From Lederbergia lenta NBRC 16444 (GTDB taxonomy: Bacteria; Bacillota; Bacilli; Bacillales; Bacillaceae_C), in contig NZ_BCVC01000004.1 of assembly GCF_001591545.1 (NCBI RefSeq), positions 62,001 to 126,000 on the forward strand: a DNA stretch of 64,000 nt, read 5' to 3'. Made by a program: the position numbers and the translations under genes. The notes below the pieces were generated by a model that searched no databases, was not told the origin of the DNA, and saw nothing but the letters and a program-made list of their open reading frames with translations. Position 1 is the stretch's first letter. Each line of letters opens with the position of its first letter. Shown piece by piece: positions 19,429 to 28,653 of the stretch.

Positions 19429-20331
19429 ATGATTTATAGTGCTTGTTTTGATATTGGCGGCACCTATATTAAATATGGAGTTGTTACGGGAGAAGGAGAA
19501 ATTTTATTAGCTGGAAAAATGGAAACACCTCTTGACCACGCACAAACAAGTATTCCTGAAATGATTGATGAAAAGATTCAATTTTTCAAGCAACATTATT
19601 TAATTGGAAATATTGGTATTTCCTCATGCGGCTTAGTTGACCATCAAGAAGGAAAGGTTATTTTCTCATCAAATATCAAGGGCTACTCAGGTCTAAAATT
19701 GGCTGAGGTTCTCCATAAAAAGACAGGTCTTTCCGTTTCAGTAGAAAATGACGTTAGAAGTGCTTGCCTTGGTGAAATGTGGTTAGGGGCTGCTAGCGGA
19801 AAGCAAGAAGTTGTGCTCTTAACGTTAGGTACAGGCATAGGTGGAGCTGTCGTTATCAATGGAAAGTTAATGAGAGGCTCAGCAAATTTAGCTGGAGAAC
19901 TAGGACATATGTCGATTATGCATAACGGAGAAAGTTGCCCATGCGGTGGAGCGGGCTGTTTAGAAAGATACGCATCGACTTCTGCGCTTGTGCGATTTTA
20001 TAAAGGTCTTTCTGGCCAAGAGTTAAGCGGGAAGGAAATGATGGACCTAGTTCATAAGAACGATCTGTTGGCCCTTGAAGCTTACGATCTTTTCCTTGAG
20101 CACCTAGTAACGGGCCTTGTAAATATTGCCCATTTATATAATCCTGAAATAATTATTATTGGTGGGGGCATTACGGAGCAAGGAGAAGTGTTTTTAAAAG
20201 ATATACTAGAAAAGTATGATAAGAAAGTGATGCAGGTTTACAAGCAGTCGACAAAGCTCGTGTTGGCGCAGTTGCATAATGATGCTGCTTTATGTGGGGC
20301 GTATGTCGCAGCCAATCAGCTGATAAAATAA
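19429..20331 (+). CDS. ROK family sugar kinase
   Basis: ROK kinase of 300 residues: phosphate-1 motif FDIGGTYIKYG, catalytic region VENDVRSACLGE, TLGTGIGGAV and the zinc-binding CPCGGAGCLERYAS. ROK kinases phosphorylate glucose, GlcNAc, ManNAc or related hexoses. Here a GalNAc kinase feeding AgaS after deacetylation fits best, but a ManNAc kinase for the sialic-acid genes downstream is possible. ATG 19429 has AGAGGGTGA seven bases upstream and is chosen over GTG 19420. A 136-base gap without recognisable signals separates it from lacC. Confidence 0.87.
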   Translation: MIYSACFDIGGTYIKYGVVTGEGEILLAGKMETPLDHAQTSIPEMIDEKIQFFKQHYLIGNIGISSCGLVDHQEGKVIFSSNIKGYSGLKLAEVLHKKTGLSVSVENDVRSACLGEMWLGAASGKQEVVLLTLGTGIGGAVVINGKLMRGSANLAGELGHMSIMHNGESCPCGGAGCLERYASTSALVRFYKGLSGQELSGKEMMDLVHKNDLLALEAYDLFLEHLVTGLVNIAHLYNPEIIIIGGGITEQGEVFLKDILEKYDKKVMQVYKQSTKLVLAQLHNDAALCGAYVAANQLIK

Positions 20332-20345
20332 AGAGGTGATTGTGA

Positions 20346-21857
20346 ATGAGGAAACCGAATGTTTTATTAATTACGAGCGACCAGCAGCATTTCAATACAA
20401 TCGGAGCTTTTAATCCGGAGATCAAGACGCCAAATTTAGATCGATTGGTCCGTGAAGGCACGATGTTTGATCGGGCGTATTGTCCCAATCCTACATGTAC
20501 ACCAACAAGAGCCTCCATTATCACTGGAGTACATCCTAGTCAGCATGGTGCATGGACACTTGGTACAAAACTACTGGAGGATCGCCTAACAGTTGGTGAA
20601 GTATTCAAGGAACATGATTATCGAACGGCATTAATTGGCAAGGCTCATTTTCAACAAACGAAGGATTCCGAAGAATATCCATCGATCGAATCGTATCCAT
20701 TATTAAGTGATCTAGAATATTGGAAGACTTTTGATGAATCATTTTATGGGTTTGAAAAAGCGGAACTTGCAAGAAATCATACAAACGAACATTTAGTCGG
20801 TCAGCATTATGCGTTGTGGATGGAAGAAAAGGGGTGTTCTAATTGGAAAGATTATTTCTTGGCACCAACAGGACATATGGATCCAAAAGAAAAGTATACA
20901 TGGGCTATCCCAGAAAAGTATCATTATAATACATGGATTGCAGAGCGAACGAATTCTATGTTGGAAGATTATGTGGAAAATGAGGAAAGTTTTTTTCTGT
21001 GGTCAAGTTTTTTTGACCCCCATCCTCCATATCTTGTCCCAGAACCTTGGGATACAATGTATGATCCTGAAAAGTTAACGATACCTAAAGGAAAAGAAGG
21101 GGAACATGACCAAAATCCGCCTCACTTTCAGTTAACTCAGGAGCAAAATCCAGATTTTACTCCCTATCAAGAAACAGGATTTGGCATTCATGGATATCAC
21201 ACACATAAAAATGTGAGTGAAGACGATCATAAAAAATTGACTGCCACTTATTATGGGATGATTAGTTTGATGGATAAGTATATTGGTAAAATTCTCGATA
21301 AGCTTGATGAACTTGGAATTGCTGATAATACAATCATCGTATTTACAAGTGATCATGGGCACTTTTTTGGGCAACACGGGCTTCAATATAAAGGCGGCTT
21401 TCATTATGAAGATTTAATCAAAGTTCCTTTTATCGTTCGCTATCCAGAGAAAGTACCCGCAGGACGGGTATCAGAGTCCATGCAGAGCCTGGTTGATCTA
21501 GCGCCTACATTCTTAAGTATGGCTGGGATTTCCATTCCTCCTCAAATGACCGGAGTGGATCAAACTCAAGTTTGGGAGGGAGAAGAGGAGCAAGCGCGGG
21601 ATCATATCATTTGTGAATTTAGACATGAGCCGACAACGATTCATCAAAAGACGTATGTTAATGAGCGATATAAAATAACAGTTTATTATAATCAATCCTA
21701 CGGAGAATTATACGATTTAGAAACAGATCCCGGAGAATTTAATAATCTATGGGATAACCCAGACTATCAAACTTTAAAAACAGATTTATTATTGAAATAT
21801 ATATGGGCAGAACTTGGGAAAGAGGCAATGCCGATGCCACGGATTGCTCATGCATAG
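20346..21857 (+). CDS. Cytoplasmic S1-type sulfatase (Cys type), second copy
   Basis: Sulfatase of 503 residues with no signal peptide. Signature CTPTR at C51-R55, metal-binding start NVLLITSDQQ, and FTSDHGHFFGQHG near residue 335. The DPHPP stretch (about 222) is typical of arylsulfatase-type proteins acting on carbohydrate sulfates. It starts 14 bases after the ROK kinase, and the GH123-like gene follows, so it probably desulfates GalNAc-containing saccharides before hydrolysis. It is clearly diverged from the other two sulfatases in the window. Confidence 0.9.
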   Translation: MRKPNVLLITSDQQHFNTIGAFNPEIKTPNLDRLVREGTMFDRAYCPNPTCTPTRASIITGVHPSQHGAWTLGTKLLEDRLTVGEVFKEHDYRTALIGKAHFQQTKDSEEYPSIESYPLLSDLEYWKTFDESFYGFEKAELARNHTNEHLVGQHYALWMEEKGCSNWKDYFLAPTGHMDPKEKYTWAIPEKYHYNTWIAERTNSMLEDYVENEESFFLWSSFFDPHPPYLVPEPWDTMYDPEKLTIPKGKEGEHDQNPPHFQLTQEQNPDFTPYQETGFGIHGYHTHKNVSEDDHKKLTATYYGMISLMDKYIGKILDKLDELGIADNTIIVFTSDHGHFFGQHGLQYKGGFHYEDLIKVPFIVRYPEKVPAGRVSESMQSLVDLAPTFLSMAGISIPPQMTGVDQTQVWEGEEEQARDHIICEFRHEPTTIHQKTYVNERYKITVYYNQSYGELYDLETDPGEFNNLWDNPDYQTLKTDLLLKYIWAELGKEAMPMPRIAHA

Positions 21858-21877
21858 TTGAAAATGGGAGGAAAATG

Positions 21878-23530
21878 ATGAATAATATTGAATTCTGCTT
21901 AGTGGACTCATTAGAAAAGGTATTTTCAACAGATACACCAACAAAATTAGAATGGAAAGATGTAACCCTTTTCCAACAGGAGCAATATTCTTTTCAACTC
22001 GCTTACCGTTGCGCTGGCGAAGAGAAGCAAAAGGTAAGTATCAAAATAAGCACTGATGATACGATAAAAAGGTCTCTGAGTAAGGTGAAAAGTGTTCCTT
22101 CTGATTTACCTGCTTATCCGGACAGGCACGATGAATCTTACCTTTCCATAGCTCCCGGATTATTTCCAGACTTGCTTGAGCCGATCTCGGAAGGGGAAAT
22201 AGAGCTAGAAGTAGAAGGTTGGAATGCTATTTGGATTGATATACAACCTAACCTTGTTGCTAATGGCGAGAAGGCGGTCATCGTTCAGATTGCAAATGAG
22301 GCAGACCAAATTCTTTTTAAGGAAACATTAAATATACATGTGATCCCACACTCACTACCTGAGCAAAAGCTTATCCACACAGAATGGTTTCATGCAGATT
22401 GTTTGGCAGATTATTATCAAGTAAAAGTCTTCTCAGATGAGCATTGGCGAACAATAGAAAATTTTATTGAGACAGCCAGTGAAAACGGGATCAATATGAT
22501 ACTAACGCCAGTATTCACACCTCCTTTAGACACGAAGGTTGGTGGAGAAAGAACAACCGTGCAACTTGTTCAAATATCATTGACTGATAACGAATATGAC
22601 TTTGATTACTCTTTACTGAAAAAGTGGTTAGAAATATGTAGGCGTTCTAATGTGAAATATATTGAAATAGCTCATCTATTCACCCAATGGGGTGCAGAGT
22701 TTACACCGAAAATTATGGTTATGGAAAATGGTAAGCTAACACAGAAATTCGGATGGAATGTCAATGCAGACAGTGAGGAGTATCAAGTGTTTTTACAAGC
22801 TTTTTTACCTTCCTTAACTGCATTTCTTAAAGAAAATTGGGAGCAAAAAAATATCTATTTCCATATTTCTGACGAACCAACTGAAAATTACTTTGAAACT
22901 TATTCAAAGGCTAAAGAGATAGCAGAACCATATCTTAAGGATTTTACGATTATTGATGCACTAAGTGATTATTCCTTTTTTGAAAAGGGGATTGTCAAAA
23001 AGCCGGTAGTAGCGTCTGATCATATTCAACCGTTCATTGATCATCATGTGCCTAATTTATGGACGTATTATTGTTGCTCACAAAATAGAGAGGTGAGTAA
23101 TCGATTCATGGCAATGCCTTCTTATAGAAATAGAATCATCGCTACTCAGTTATTTAAATATGACATTGAAGGATTCTTACATTGGGGATATAACTTCTAT
23201 AATAGTCAATATTCTATTGAACCGATTGATCCTTACTTAGTTACCGACGCTAAAAAGGCTTTTCCATCCGGTGACCCGTTTCTCGTCTATCCAGGGAAAA
23301 ATGGAGAAGCACTGCCATCTATTCGCTTAAGAGTCTTTTATCAAGCATTACAAGATTTAAGGGCGTTTCAGTGGCTAGCGGAATTAAAGGGAAAACAATA
23401 TGTAATGGATATTATTGATAAAAATGAAAAGATTACATTTACGGAGTATCCTAAAGAAGGTACTTTTATTTTCGAGATAAGAAAAGAGATAAATAGAGCA
23501 ATTGAAGAAGCTATCTTAAATAGAGTTTGA
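21878..23530 (+). CDS. GH123-like / DUF4091 glycoside hydrolase
   Basis: Protein of 550 residues without a signal peptide. It has an N-terminal beta-rich region, a central TIM-barrel-like part and a C-terminal DUF4091-like segment (RLRVFYQALQDLRAFQWL). An adjacent Asp-Glu pair, D332-E333 in HISDEP, matches the catalytic DE pair of GH123 beta-N-acetylgalactosaminidases, which use substrate-assisted catalysis. That activity would release GalNAc for the kinase and AgaS upstream. Start ATG 21878 (or 21875) follows GGGAGG; the longer frame back to 21803 overlaps the sulfatase and is not used. Confidence 0.8.
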   Translation: MNNIEFCLVDSLEKVFSTDTPTKLEWKDVTLFQQEQYSFQLAYRCAGEEKQKVSIKISTDDTIKRSLSKVKSVPSDLPAYPDRHDESYLSIAPGLFPDLLEPISEGEIELEVEGWNAIWIDIQPNLVANGEKAVIVQIANEADQILFKETLNIHVIPHSLPEQKLIHTEWFHADCLADYYQVKVFSDEHWRTIENFIETASENGINMILTPVFTPPLDTKVGGERTTVQLVQISLTDNEYDFDYSLLKKWLEICRRSNVKYIEIAHLFTQWGAEFTPKIMVMENGKLTQKFGWNVNADSEEYQVFLQAFLPSLTAFLKENWEQKNIYFHISDEPTENYFETYSKAKEIAEPYLKDFTIIDALSDYSFFEKGIVKKPVVASDHIQPFIDHHVPNLWTYYCCSQNREVSNRFMAMPSYRNRIIATQLFKYDIEGFLHWGYNFYNSQYSIEPIDPYLVTDAKKAFPSGDPFLVYPGKNGEALPSIRLRVFYQALQDLRAFQWLAELKGKQYVMDIIDKNEKITFTEYPKEGTFIFEIRKEINRAIEEAILNRV

Positions 23531-23568
23531 GGAAGAAATGATGTTGAGGCTAAGCTGAGAGAATGAAT

Positions 23569-23610
23569 AAAACGAAGGGCGCATCTCATGCTGCACCCTT
23601 CGTTTTGTTT
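23569..23610. terminator. Bidirectional terminator between GH123-like gene and regulator
   Basis: AAAACGAAGGG and CCCTTCGTTTT pair perfectly over 11 bp with a 16-base loop and flanking A/T runs, serving two convergent genes. Confidence 0.85.
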
Positions 23611-23612
23611 CG

Positions 23613-24296
23613 TTACGAAATATCTTTAATCATATCGAATAGTTTTAGCTCATTTACTTCTTCCACAATTTCCTTCGTACTTATCCTATCAAATTTCTTT
23701 AGTAAACTAGTAACTTGTTTTTTTACTGTATCTATTTCCACAGCACGCTCTTTTGCAATTTCTTTTCTTTTTAAACCGCTGCAAAGCAGTTTTAACACTT
23801 CTAGCTCTGATGGGGTAAGCGTAGCAATGATTTTGAAAAATTCCGTTAAATGATCTTCTGATTTTTTGATACGAGCAAATTCTTCTCTAATTTTCCCTGC
23901 GATAATCGGACGAATGGGGGATTGGTTATTGGCAGCTGAATAAATGGCTTCTAGAATTTCTTCTTTTGGAGCGGATTTTATTAGGTAATCTATGATACCT
24001 GACTGAAAAGCCGCAAATACAATATTATTATCCTGATGTACAGTTAACATTATAATTTTTGTATCCGGAAAAATTTTGTGAATTTCAGCAGCTGCTTTAA
24101 TCCCTGCCATTTGGCTTTCCATTTCGATATCCATTAAAACAATGTCAGGTTTCTTGATTGCGGCAAATGCAACTGCTTCATATCCACTCTTGGCTGAAGC
24201 AGTTAGCGATAGCTTTCCTTGACTGCCTATAATTCTCTCAAGCCGCCTGCGATGGGCTTCCATATCATCTGCGATTAATATACTAATAGTTTCCAA
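23613..24296 (-). CDS. LuxR/NarL-type response regulator
   Basis: Response regulator of 227 residues. Receiver domain with acidic D10-D11, phosphoacceptor D56 in DIVLMDIEM and the switch Lys in DYLIKS; C-terminal LuxR helix-turn-helix at about 160-215 (LTPSELEVLKLLCSGLKRKEIA). The start is TTG at 24296 with GGAGGG six bases upstream. It has no adjacent kinase; the membrane histidine kinase at 28654, on the other side of the lyase and on the same strand, is the best partner. Its targets are probably the two copies of the duplicated promoter element. Confidence 0.88.
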   Translation of the reverse strand: METISILIADDMEAHRRRLERIIGSQGKLSLTASAKSGYEAVAFAAIKKPDIVLMDIEMESQMAGIKAAAEIHKIFPDTKIIMLTVHQDNNIVFAAFQSGIIDYLIKSAPKEEILEAIYSAANNQSPIRPIIAGKIREEFARIKKSEDHLTEFFKIIATLTPSELEVLKLLCSGLKRKEIAKERAVEIDTVKKQVTSLLKKFDRISTKEIVEEVNELKLFDMIKDIS

Positions 24297-24731
24297 TAGA
24301 TTCCCTCCAGCAAATATATCAGGGTGGTATGATTTACACCCTCTCCTATTTATGAAAGTATTCGGTTTCTTTTAGAACAACTGAATGGGCTTTAACCCTG
24401 GTTTAAAACGATGACGGAAAATTTTCATTTGATTATTGTCTGTGGTCCATACTTAATGAACTATATAGTGTAAGAGAGTGAATATATGATAGAAGAATAT
24501 ATAAAGTCTATTTATGGGGGAATAATACTTTCCACTTAGCCCGATAAATGAAAACCCTTACAATTATTATACACTAATGTTATTTTTTGAAAAGAAGGAT
24601 GGTGGATAAAATTATCAGTTTAATTTAAAACCTTTGTAACTAAGTTTCGTTGTGGGTGATTCTCGATATTGCACCAAAAGCTGGGTCAAAGATATATCAC
24701 CCTAAAACATTAGGATAGGGGAGAGTAATCA
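24297..24731. other. Divergent regulatory region between LuxR regulator and PL8 lyase
   Basis: A 435-base non-coding region. It carries copy 1 of a duplicated promoter element (24516-24577) and a long AT-rich leader of about 150 bases before the lyase start. I found no open frame and no recognised riboswitch. Confidence 0.55.
24516..24577 (+). promoter_or_regulatory. Duplicated promoter element, copy 1 (lyase)
   Basis: Two conserved blocks, GGGGGAATAATACTTTCCA onward (24516-24538) and TGAAAACCCTTACA plus an AT-rich tail (24549-24577), recur at 30455-30516 upstream of importer B with the same 33-base spacing. By hand, 21 of 23 and 25 of 29 bases match, while the ten bases between differ. Proposed binding site of the LuxR-type regulator. 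Confidence 0.65.
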
Positions 24732-27700
24732 ATGAATATGAAGCGGTTGGTGAAAAAGAGCTTTTCTATTTTTATTAGCTTTTTATTAATACTGATAATG
24801 GTAGTAAATGTGCAAGAAGTGCGGGCAAGTGATTCACAGCCATTACTCAACACTAGCTTTGAAGAAACGGAGAAAGCAAACACAGGTTGGGATGAACTAG
24901 GGGCTTCTAAGTGGAGTGTATGGAAACCAACGGGAAGCCCTGTTGTATCCATATCAAATGATGCAAGCTATACAGGCGATTACGGGTTAAAAATTTCCGC
25001 TAATGACAATGGTAGAGCTGCTGTTTCACAGGATGTGTCTGTCGAAGGCGGGAAGTCATATGCACTAAGTACTTGGGTGAGAACGGAGGATATAGTTAGT
25101 AGTCAAGGTGCACGAATGAGAGTTGTTTTGTATGAGGGGGATCAGCAGCTTGACTTGTTATATTCCAATCGACTGACAGGCACTCATGATTGGTCGCAGA
25201 TCAAAATGGAAGTGAAAGTCCCTGTTAATGTAGATAGCATTCGGGTACAGCTTTTTTTTGAAACGGGAACTGGTACGGCTATGTTTGATGATGTTTCATT
25301 AGAATTAATCAACCCCGCACAAGCAATCGCTATGGAACAGAGTGAAATGGTCCTCAAAAAGGGAGAAACAACATTATTGAATGTACAGGTAGATCCGGTT
25401 GATACTAGTTCACTTATTTCTTGGACATCTACGGATGGAACAGTTGCTACAGTAGAAAACGGCACTGTGACTGGTCTTGCAGTAGGTGAAACTCTGATCA
25501 CTGCTTCCACAGATAATGGATTATCCGCTAGCACTCTTGTAAAAGTTGTCGAAAAGGATGGGATTGAAGGTCCTTCTATTGGGGAGATTGAATTACATCC
25601 TAAAGAGCTCAAATTGGAATCAGGTCAAGTACGTTTGTTAAAAGCAAGTACTACTCCAGAAAATGCAAATACTGAAAAGTTGATTTGGGGTTCTTCAAAT
25701 AAGGAAGTAGCATCTGTACAAGGAGGCATGGTAGAAGCACATTTTGCAGGAACAGCTACTATTACGGTTGAGACAGAAGATGGAAAGATCAAAGGTGAGA
25801 GCCAGATTACTGTAATAGATACTGAGCAAGACGAATATGACCAACTTCGTAATAGATGGGAAAGTCAGATCACAAGTCTTGACTACTTTGATGCAACGAA
25901 TGAACGTATGGTTGAGGTCATTGAGAACAAAACAAAAACAGCGGAAAAATTGTGGAAAAGTATGGTCAAAAATGAAAATCGCTCCTATCTGTGGATTGAT
26001 TTTACCAGTAAAGATGACTCCGCGGACATAAGAGCCAATTACCGTAATCTAACTGCAATGGCTCATGCTTTTGCAAATGAACATTCATCACTTTATCGTA
26101 ATCCGGCATTGTTTCAGGATATTCTATCGGCACTTGAGTGGTTATATCAAAATCAATATAACGAAAATATTGTTCAGTACAGTAATTGGTGGCATTGGGA
26201 AATTGGCGTACCTAATGAATTAAATAATATTATGGTTCTTTTATATGATTATATGGATAAAGAAACCGTACATCGATATTTAAAAGTTGTGGATCATTTT
26301 CAGCCTGATCCGACGAAATCTGGTGCAACTACTCCTGGGAATTATCGTGAAGCAGTTGGGGCGAACCGTATCGATGTTAGTAAAGTAGTGGGAGTACGTG
26401 GAGTTATAGTGAAGGATGCAGATAAAATTGCTTCAGCACGTGATGCGCTTAGTCAGACTTTTGAAAACGTCACGGAAGGAGACGGTTTTTATAAAGATGG
26501 ATCCTTTGTGCAACATGAAAATATCGCCTATAACGGGTCATACGGGATTGTCTTAATTGAAGGCTTGACTGTACTACTAGATCTATTAAGTGATTCTACT
26601 TGGGATGTAACCGATCCTAAAGTAAGTAATGTGTATGAGTGGATAGAAAATGCCTATGAGCCCTTTATGTATAAAGGCGCCTTAATGGATATGGTAAGAG
26701 GTAGAGCGATATCCAGGAGCTTTCTTCAGGATCATACTGCAGGTCATACAATCATTAAAAGTGTCATACGAATGGCACAATTTGCACCAGAACCGTTTGC
26801 TGAAAAATATGAGCGAATGGCAAAATACTGGCTACAAGAAGATACATTTTCAAATTATATGGAGAATGAAGGGAATTTCCGGGATATGACCTTGGCAAAG
26901 CAACTGTTGGATAACCAGCAAGTTACGGCAAGGGGAGATCTCGACTTTCATAAGACATTTGCAGCAATGGACCGTGTAGTCCATAGAAAAACAGGCTATG
27001 CTTTTGGAATCAGCATGTATTCTGCTCGCATTCAAAACTATGAAGATATGAACAATGAAAATCGTAAAGGCTGGTATACAGGTGAAGGCATGACGTATTT
27101 ATACAATGTAGATTTGGGCCAATACAGCAATGACTTTTGGCCGACAGTGGATCCTTACCGGATGCCGGGAACGACAATCGATACGATGAAAAGAGTGGAC
27201 GGAAGTGGGGAACACACTTCATCTGAAACATGGGTCGGTGGTTCAACATTAAATGATCGTTTTGGAACAACCGGCATGTCTTATAAAGGGTGGAATAGTT
27301 CACTCACTGCGAAAAAGTCTTGGTTTATGTTCGATGATGAAATTGTTGCGCTTGGATCAGGCATTCATAGCGACGAAGAAAGGAATATAGAAACGATCGT
27401 AGAAAACCGAAAAATTCACGATGATGGCTCCAATAAACTTGTTATTAATGGTGAAACACCTGATTTAAGCGATACGAATGACCAAACATTTGATGCCGAT
27501 TGGGCTTTTCTTGAAGGGAATGTCAAAGGTGCAGATATAGGCTATTATTTCCCAGAGGGGAAAGCACTGACAGTAAAAAAAGAAGAGCGTACTGGTGCTT
27601 GGAAGGACATTAATTATGGCGAACCAGCTGACCGTATAAAAAGGTCCTACGCAACTATGTGGTTTAATCATGGCATCAAGCCTAATAATGACACATATTC

Positions 27701-28529
27701 TTATGTTCTTCTTCCAGGACGAAGCGAAAAACAAACCGAGAAGTACGCCAAACAACCTGATGTTCAAATTTTAAGAAATGATCCGGCTGTTCAAGCTGTA
27801 CAGGACGTCAAGAAAAATCTCATAGGTGCAAATTTCTGGAATGATGAAAAGCAAACGGTCGGACCTCTAACAGCATATCAAAAGGCTTCTGTTACGTTTC
27901 AAGAGAAAGATGGTGTGCTTGAGATTGCTGTTTCTGATCCGACGATGAAAAATAAAGGGGTAATTGAGATCGATATAGATGGAGAAATGGCTAAATTATT
28001 GAAAGCTGATGAAAATATTAAAATAGAACAAGTTAATAAGGTATTAAAACTAGAAGTAAATGTGAATCAAGCTCAAGGTGAAACATTTACAGCTAAGCTT
28101 CAAATGACTAGCGACAGTATTGAGCCAATAAAGCCAGGTATTACAATCCAAGCAAATGGGCATGTTGAGCTTCTCAAAAGCCTCCATACTGGTAAGAAAG
28201 TGCATATTCATAGCAAATGGACAACTGGAGCGGACAACAACTTAGTTGGGAAAGCCAGTATTCATATTACGCCTCAAGGCATGCGTTTAGACTTGAAGGA
28301 AGCCGAGTTGCTCAGATTAGATGAAGATCATGCTGAAATAAGAGCTAAAGCTTTCGATCAAAACAATAATATGTATACGGTACAGTTGATCATGAACATC
28401 GTATCAAAATCATCGTCACAGCTTTCAGTCCATGTATGGACAGGTGAAGCAGAGGATAGGAAGTCAGTAATAGCAATTAACGATCAAGCTTTCCAAGGTA
28501 GTTTAAAAATAAGTAATTTTAAAGAATAA
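24732..28529 (+). CDS. Secreted family 8 polysaccharide lyase (hyaluronate/chondroitin AC lyase type)
   Basis: Exported protein of 1265 residues. Signal peptide ends near residue 33 (VRA-S). A jelly-roll carbohydrate-binding region (about 40-195) and two Big2-like domains (about 200-275 and 285-365) precede the PL8 alpha-toroid and beta-sandwich domains. The aromatic patch is NWWHWEIG (485-492); catalytic residues read as N545, H595 and Y604, spaced exactly as N349, H399 and Y408 of the pneumococcal hyaluronate lyase, with MVRGRAISR supplying Arg. The family eliminates at beta-1,4 bonds to uronic acid, giving unsaturated disaccharides. There is no LPXTG or S-layer motif, so it is probably released. 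Exact substrate (hyaluronan, chondroitin or another) is undecided. Confidence 0.93.
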   Translation: MNMKRLVKKSFSIFISFLLILIMVVNVQEVRASDSQPLLNTSFEETEKANTGWDELGASKWSVWKPTGSPVVSISNDASYTGDYGLKISANDNGRAAVSQDVSVEGGKSYALSTWVRTEDIVSSQGARMRVVLYEGDQQLDLLYSNRLTGTHDWSQIKMEVKVPVNVDSIRVQLFFETGTGTAMFDDVSLELINPAQAIAMEQSEMVLKKGETTLLNVQVDPVDTSSLISWTSTDGTVATVENGTVTGLAVGETLITASTDNGLSASTLVKVVEKDGIEGPSIGEIELHPKELKLESGQVRLLKASTTPENANTEKLIWGSSNKEVASVQGGMVEAHFAGTATITVETEDGKIKGESQITVIDTEQDEYDQLRNRWESQITSLDYFDATNERMVEVIENKTKTAEKLWKSMVKNENRSYLWIDFTSKDDSADIRANYRNLTAMAHAFANEHSSLYRNPALFQDILSALEWLYQNQYNENIVQYSNWWHWEIGVPNELNNIMVLLYDYMDKETVHRYLKVVDHFQPDPTKSGATTPGNYREAVGANRIDVSKVVGVRGVIVKDADKIASARDALSQTFENVTEGDGFYKDGSFVQHENIAYNGSYGIVLIEGLTVLLDLLSDSTWDVTDPKVSNVYEWIENAYEPFMYKGALMDMVRGRAISRSFLQDHTAGHTIIKSVIRMAQFAPEPFAEKYERMAKYWLQEDTFSNYMENEGNFRDMTLAKQLLDNQQVTARGDLDFHKTFAAMDRVVHRKTGYAFGISMYSARIQNYEDMNNENRKGWYTGEGMTYLYNVDLGQYSNDFWPTVDPYRMPGTTIDTMKRVDGSGEHTSSETWVGGSTLNDRFGTTGMSYKGWNSSLTAKKSWFMFDDEIVALGSGIHSDEERNIETIVENRKIHDDGSNKLVINGETPDLSDTNDQTFDADWAFLEGNVKGADIGYYFPEGKALTVKKEERTGAWKDINYGEPADRIKRSYATMWFNHGIKPNNDTYSYVLLPGRSEKQTEKYAKQPDVQILRNDPAVQAVQDVKKNLIGANFWNDEKQTVGPLTAYQKASVTFQEKDGVLEIAVSDPTMKNKGVIEIDIDGEMAKLLKADENIKIEQVNKVLKLEVNVNQAQGETFTAKLQMTSDSIEPIKPGITIQANGHVELLKSLHTGKKVHIHSKWTTGADNNLVGKASIHITPQGMRLDLKEAELLRLDEDHAEIRAKAFDQNNNMYTVQLIMNIVSKSSSQLSVHVWTGEAEDRKSVIAINDQAFQGSLKISNFKE

Positions 28530-28557
28530 TAGCTGAATGTAGTAATGAATACGAAGC

Positions 28558-28602
28558 GGGCTGTTCCATAAGTCAGATACAAGGCGACTTATGGAACAGC
28601 CC
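28558..28602. repeat. Perfect 17-bp inverted repeat after the lyase gene
   Basis: GGGCTGTTCCATAAGTC (28558-28574) and its exact complement (28586-28602) form a very stable hairpin with an 11-base loop. It lacks a clear U-tract but lies between two convergent genes, so it may still end transcription or protect the lyase mRNA. Confidence 0.7.
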
Positions 28603-28653
28603 CTTATTTAAGGACATATAGACTTTTGGCATAGCCAGAGCCAAGGGGGCTTT

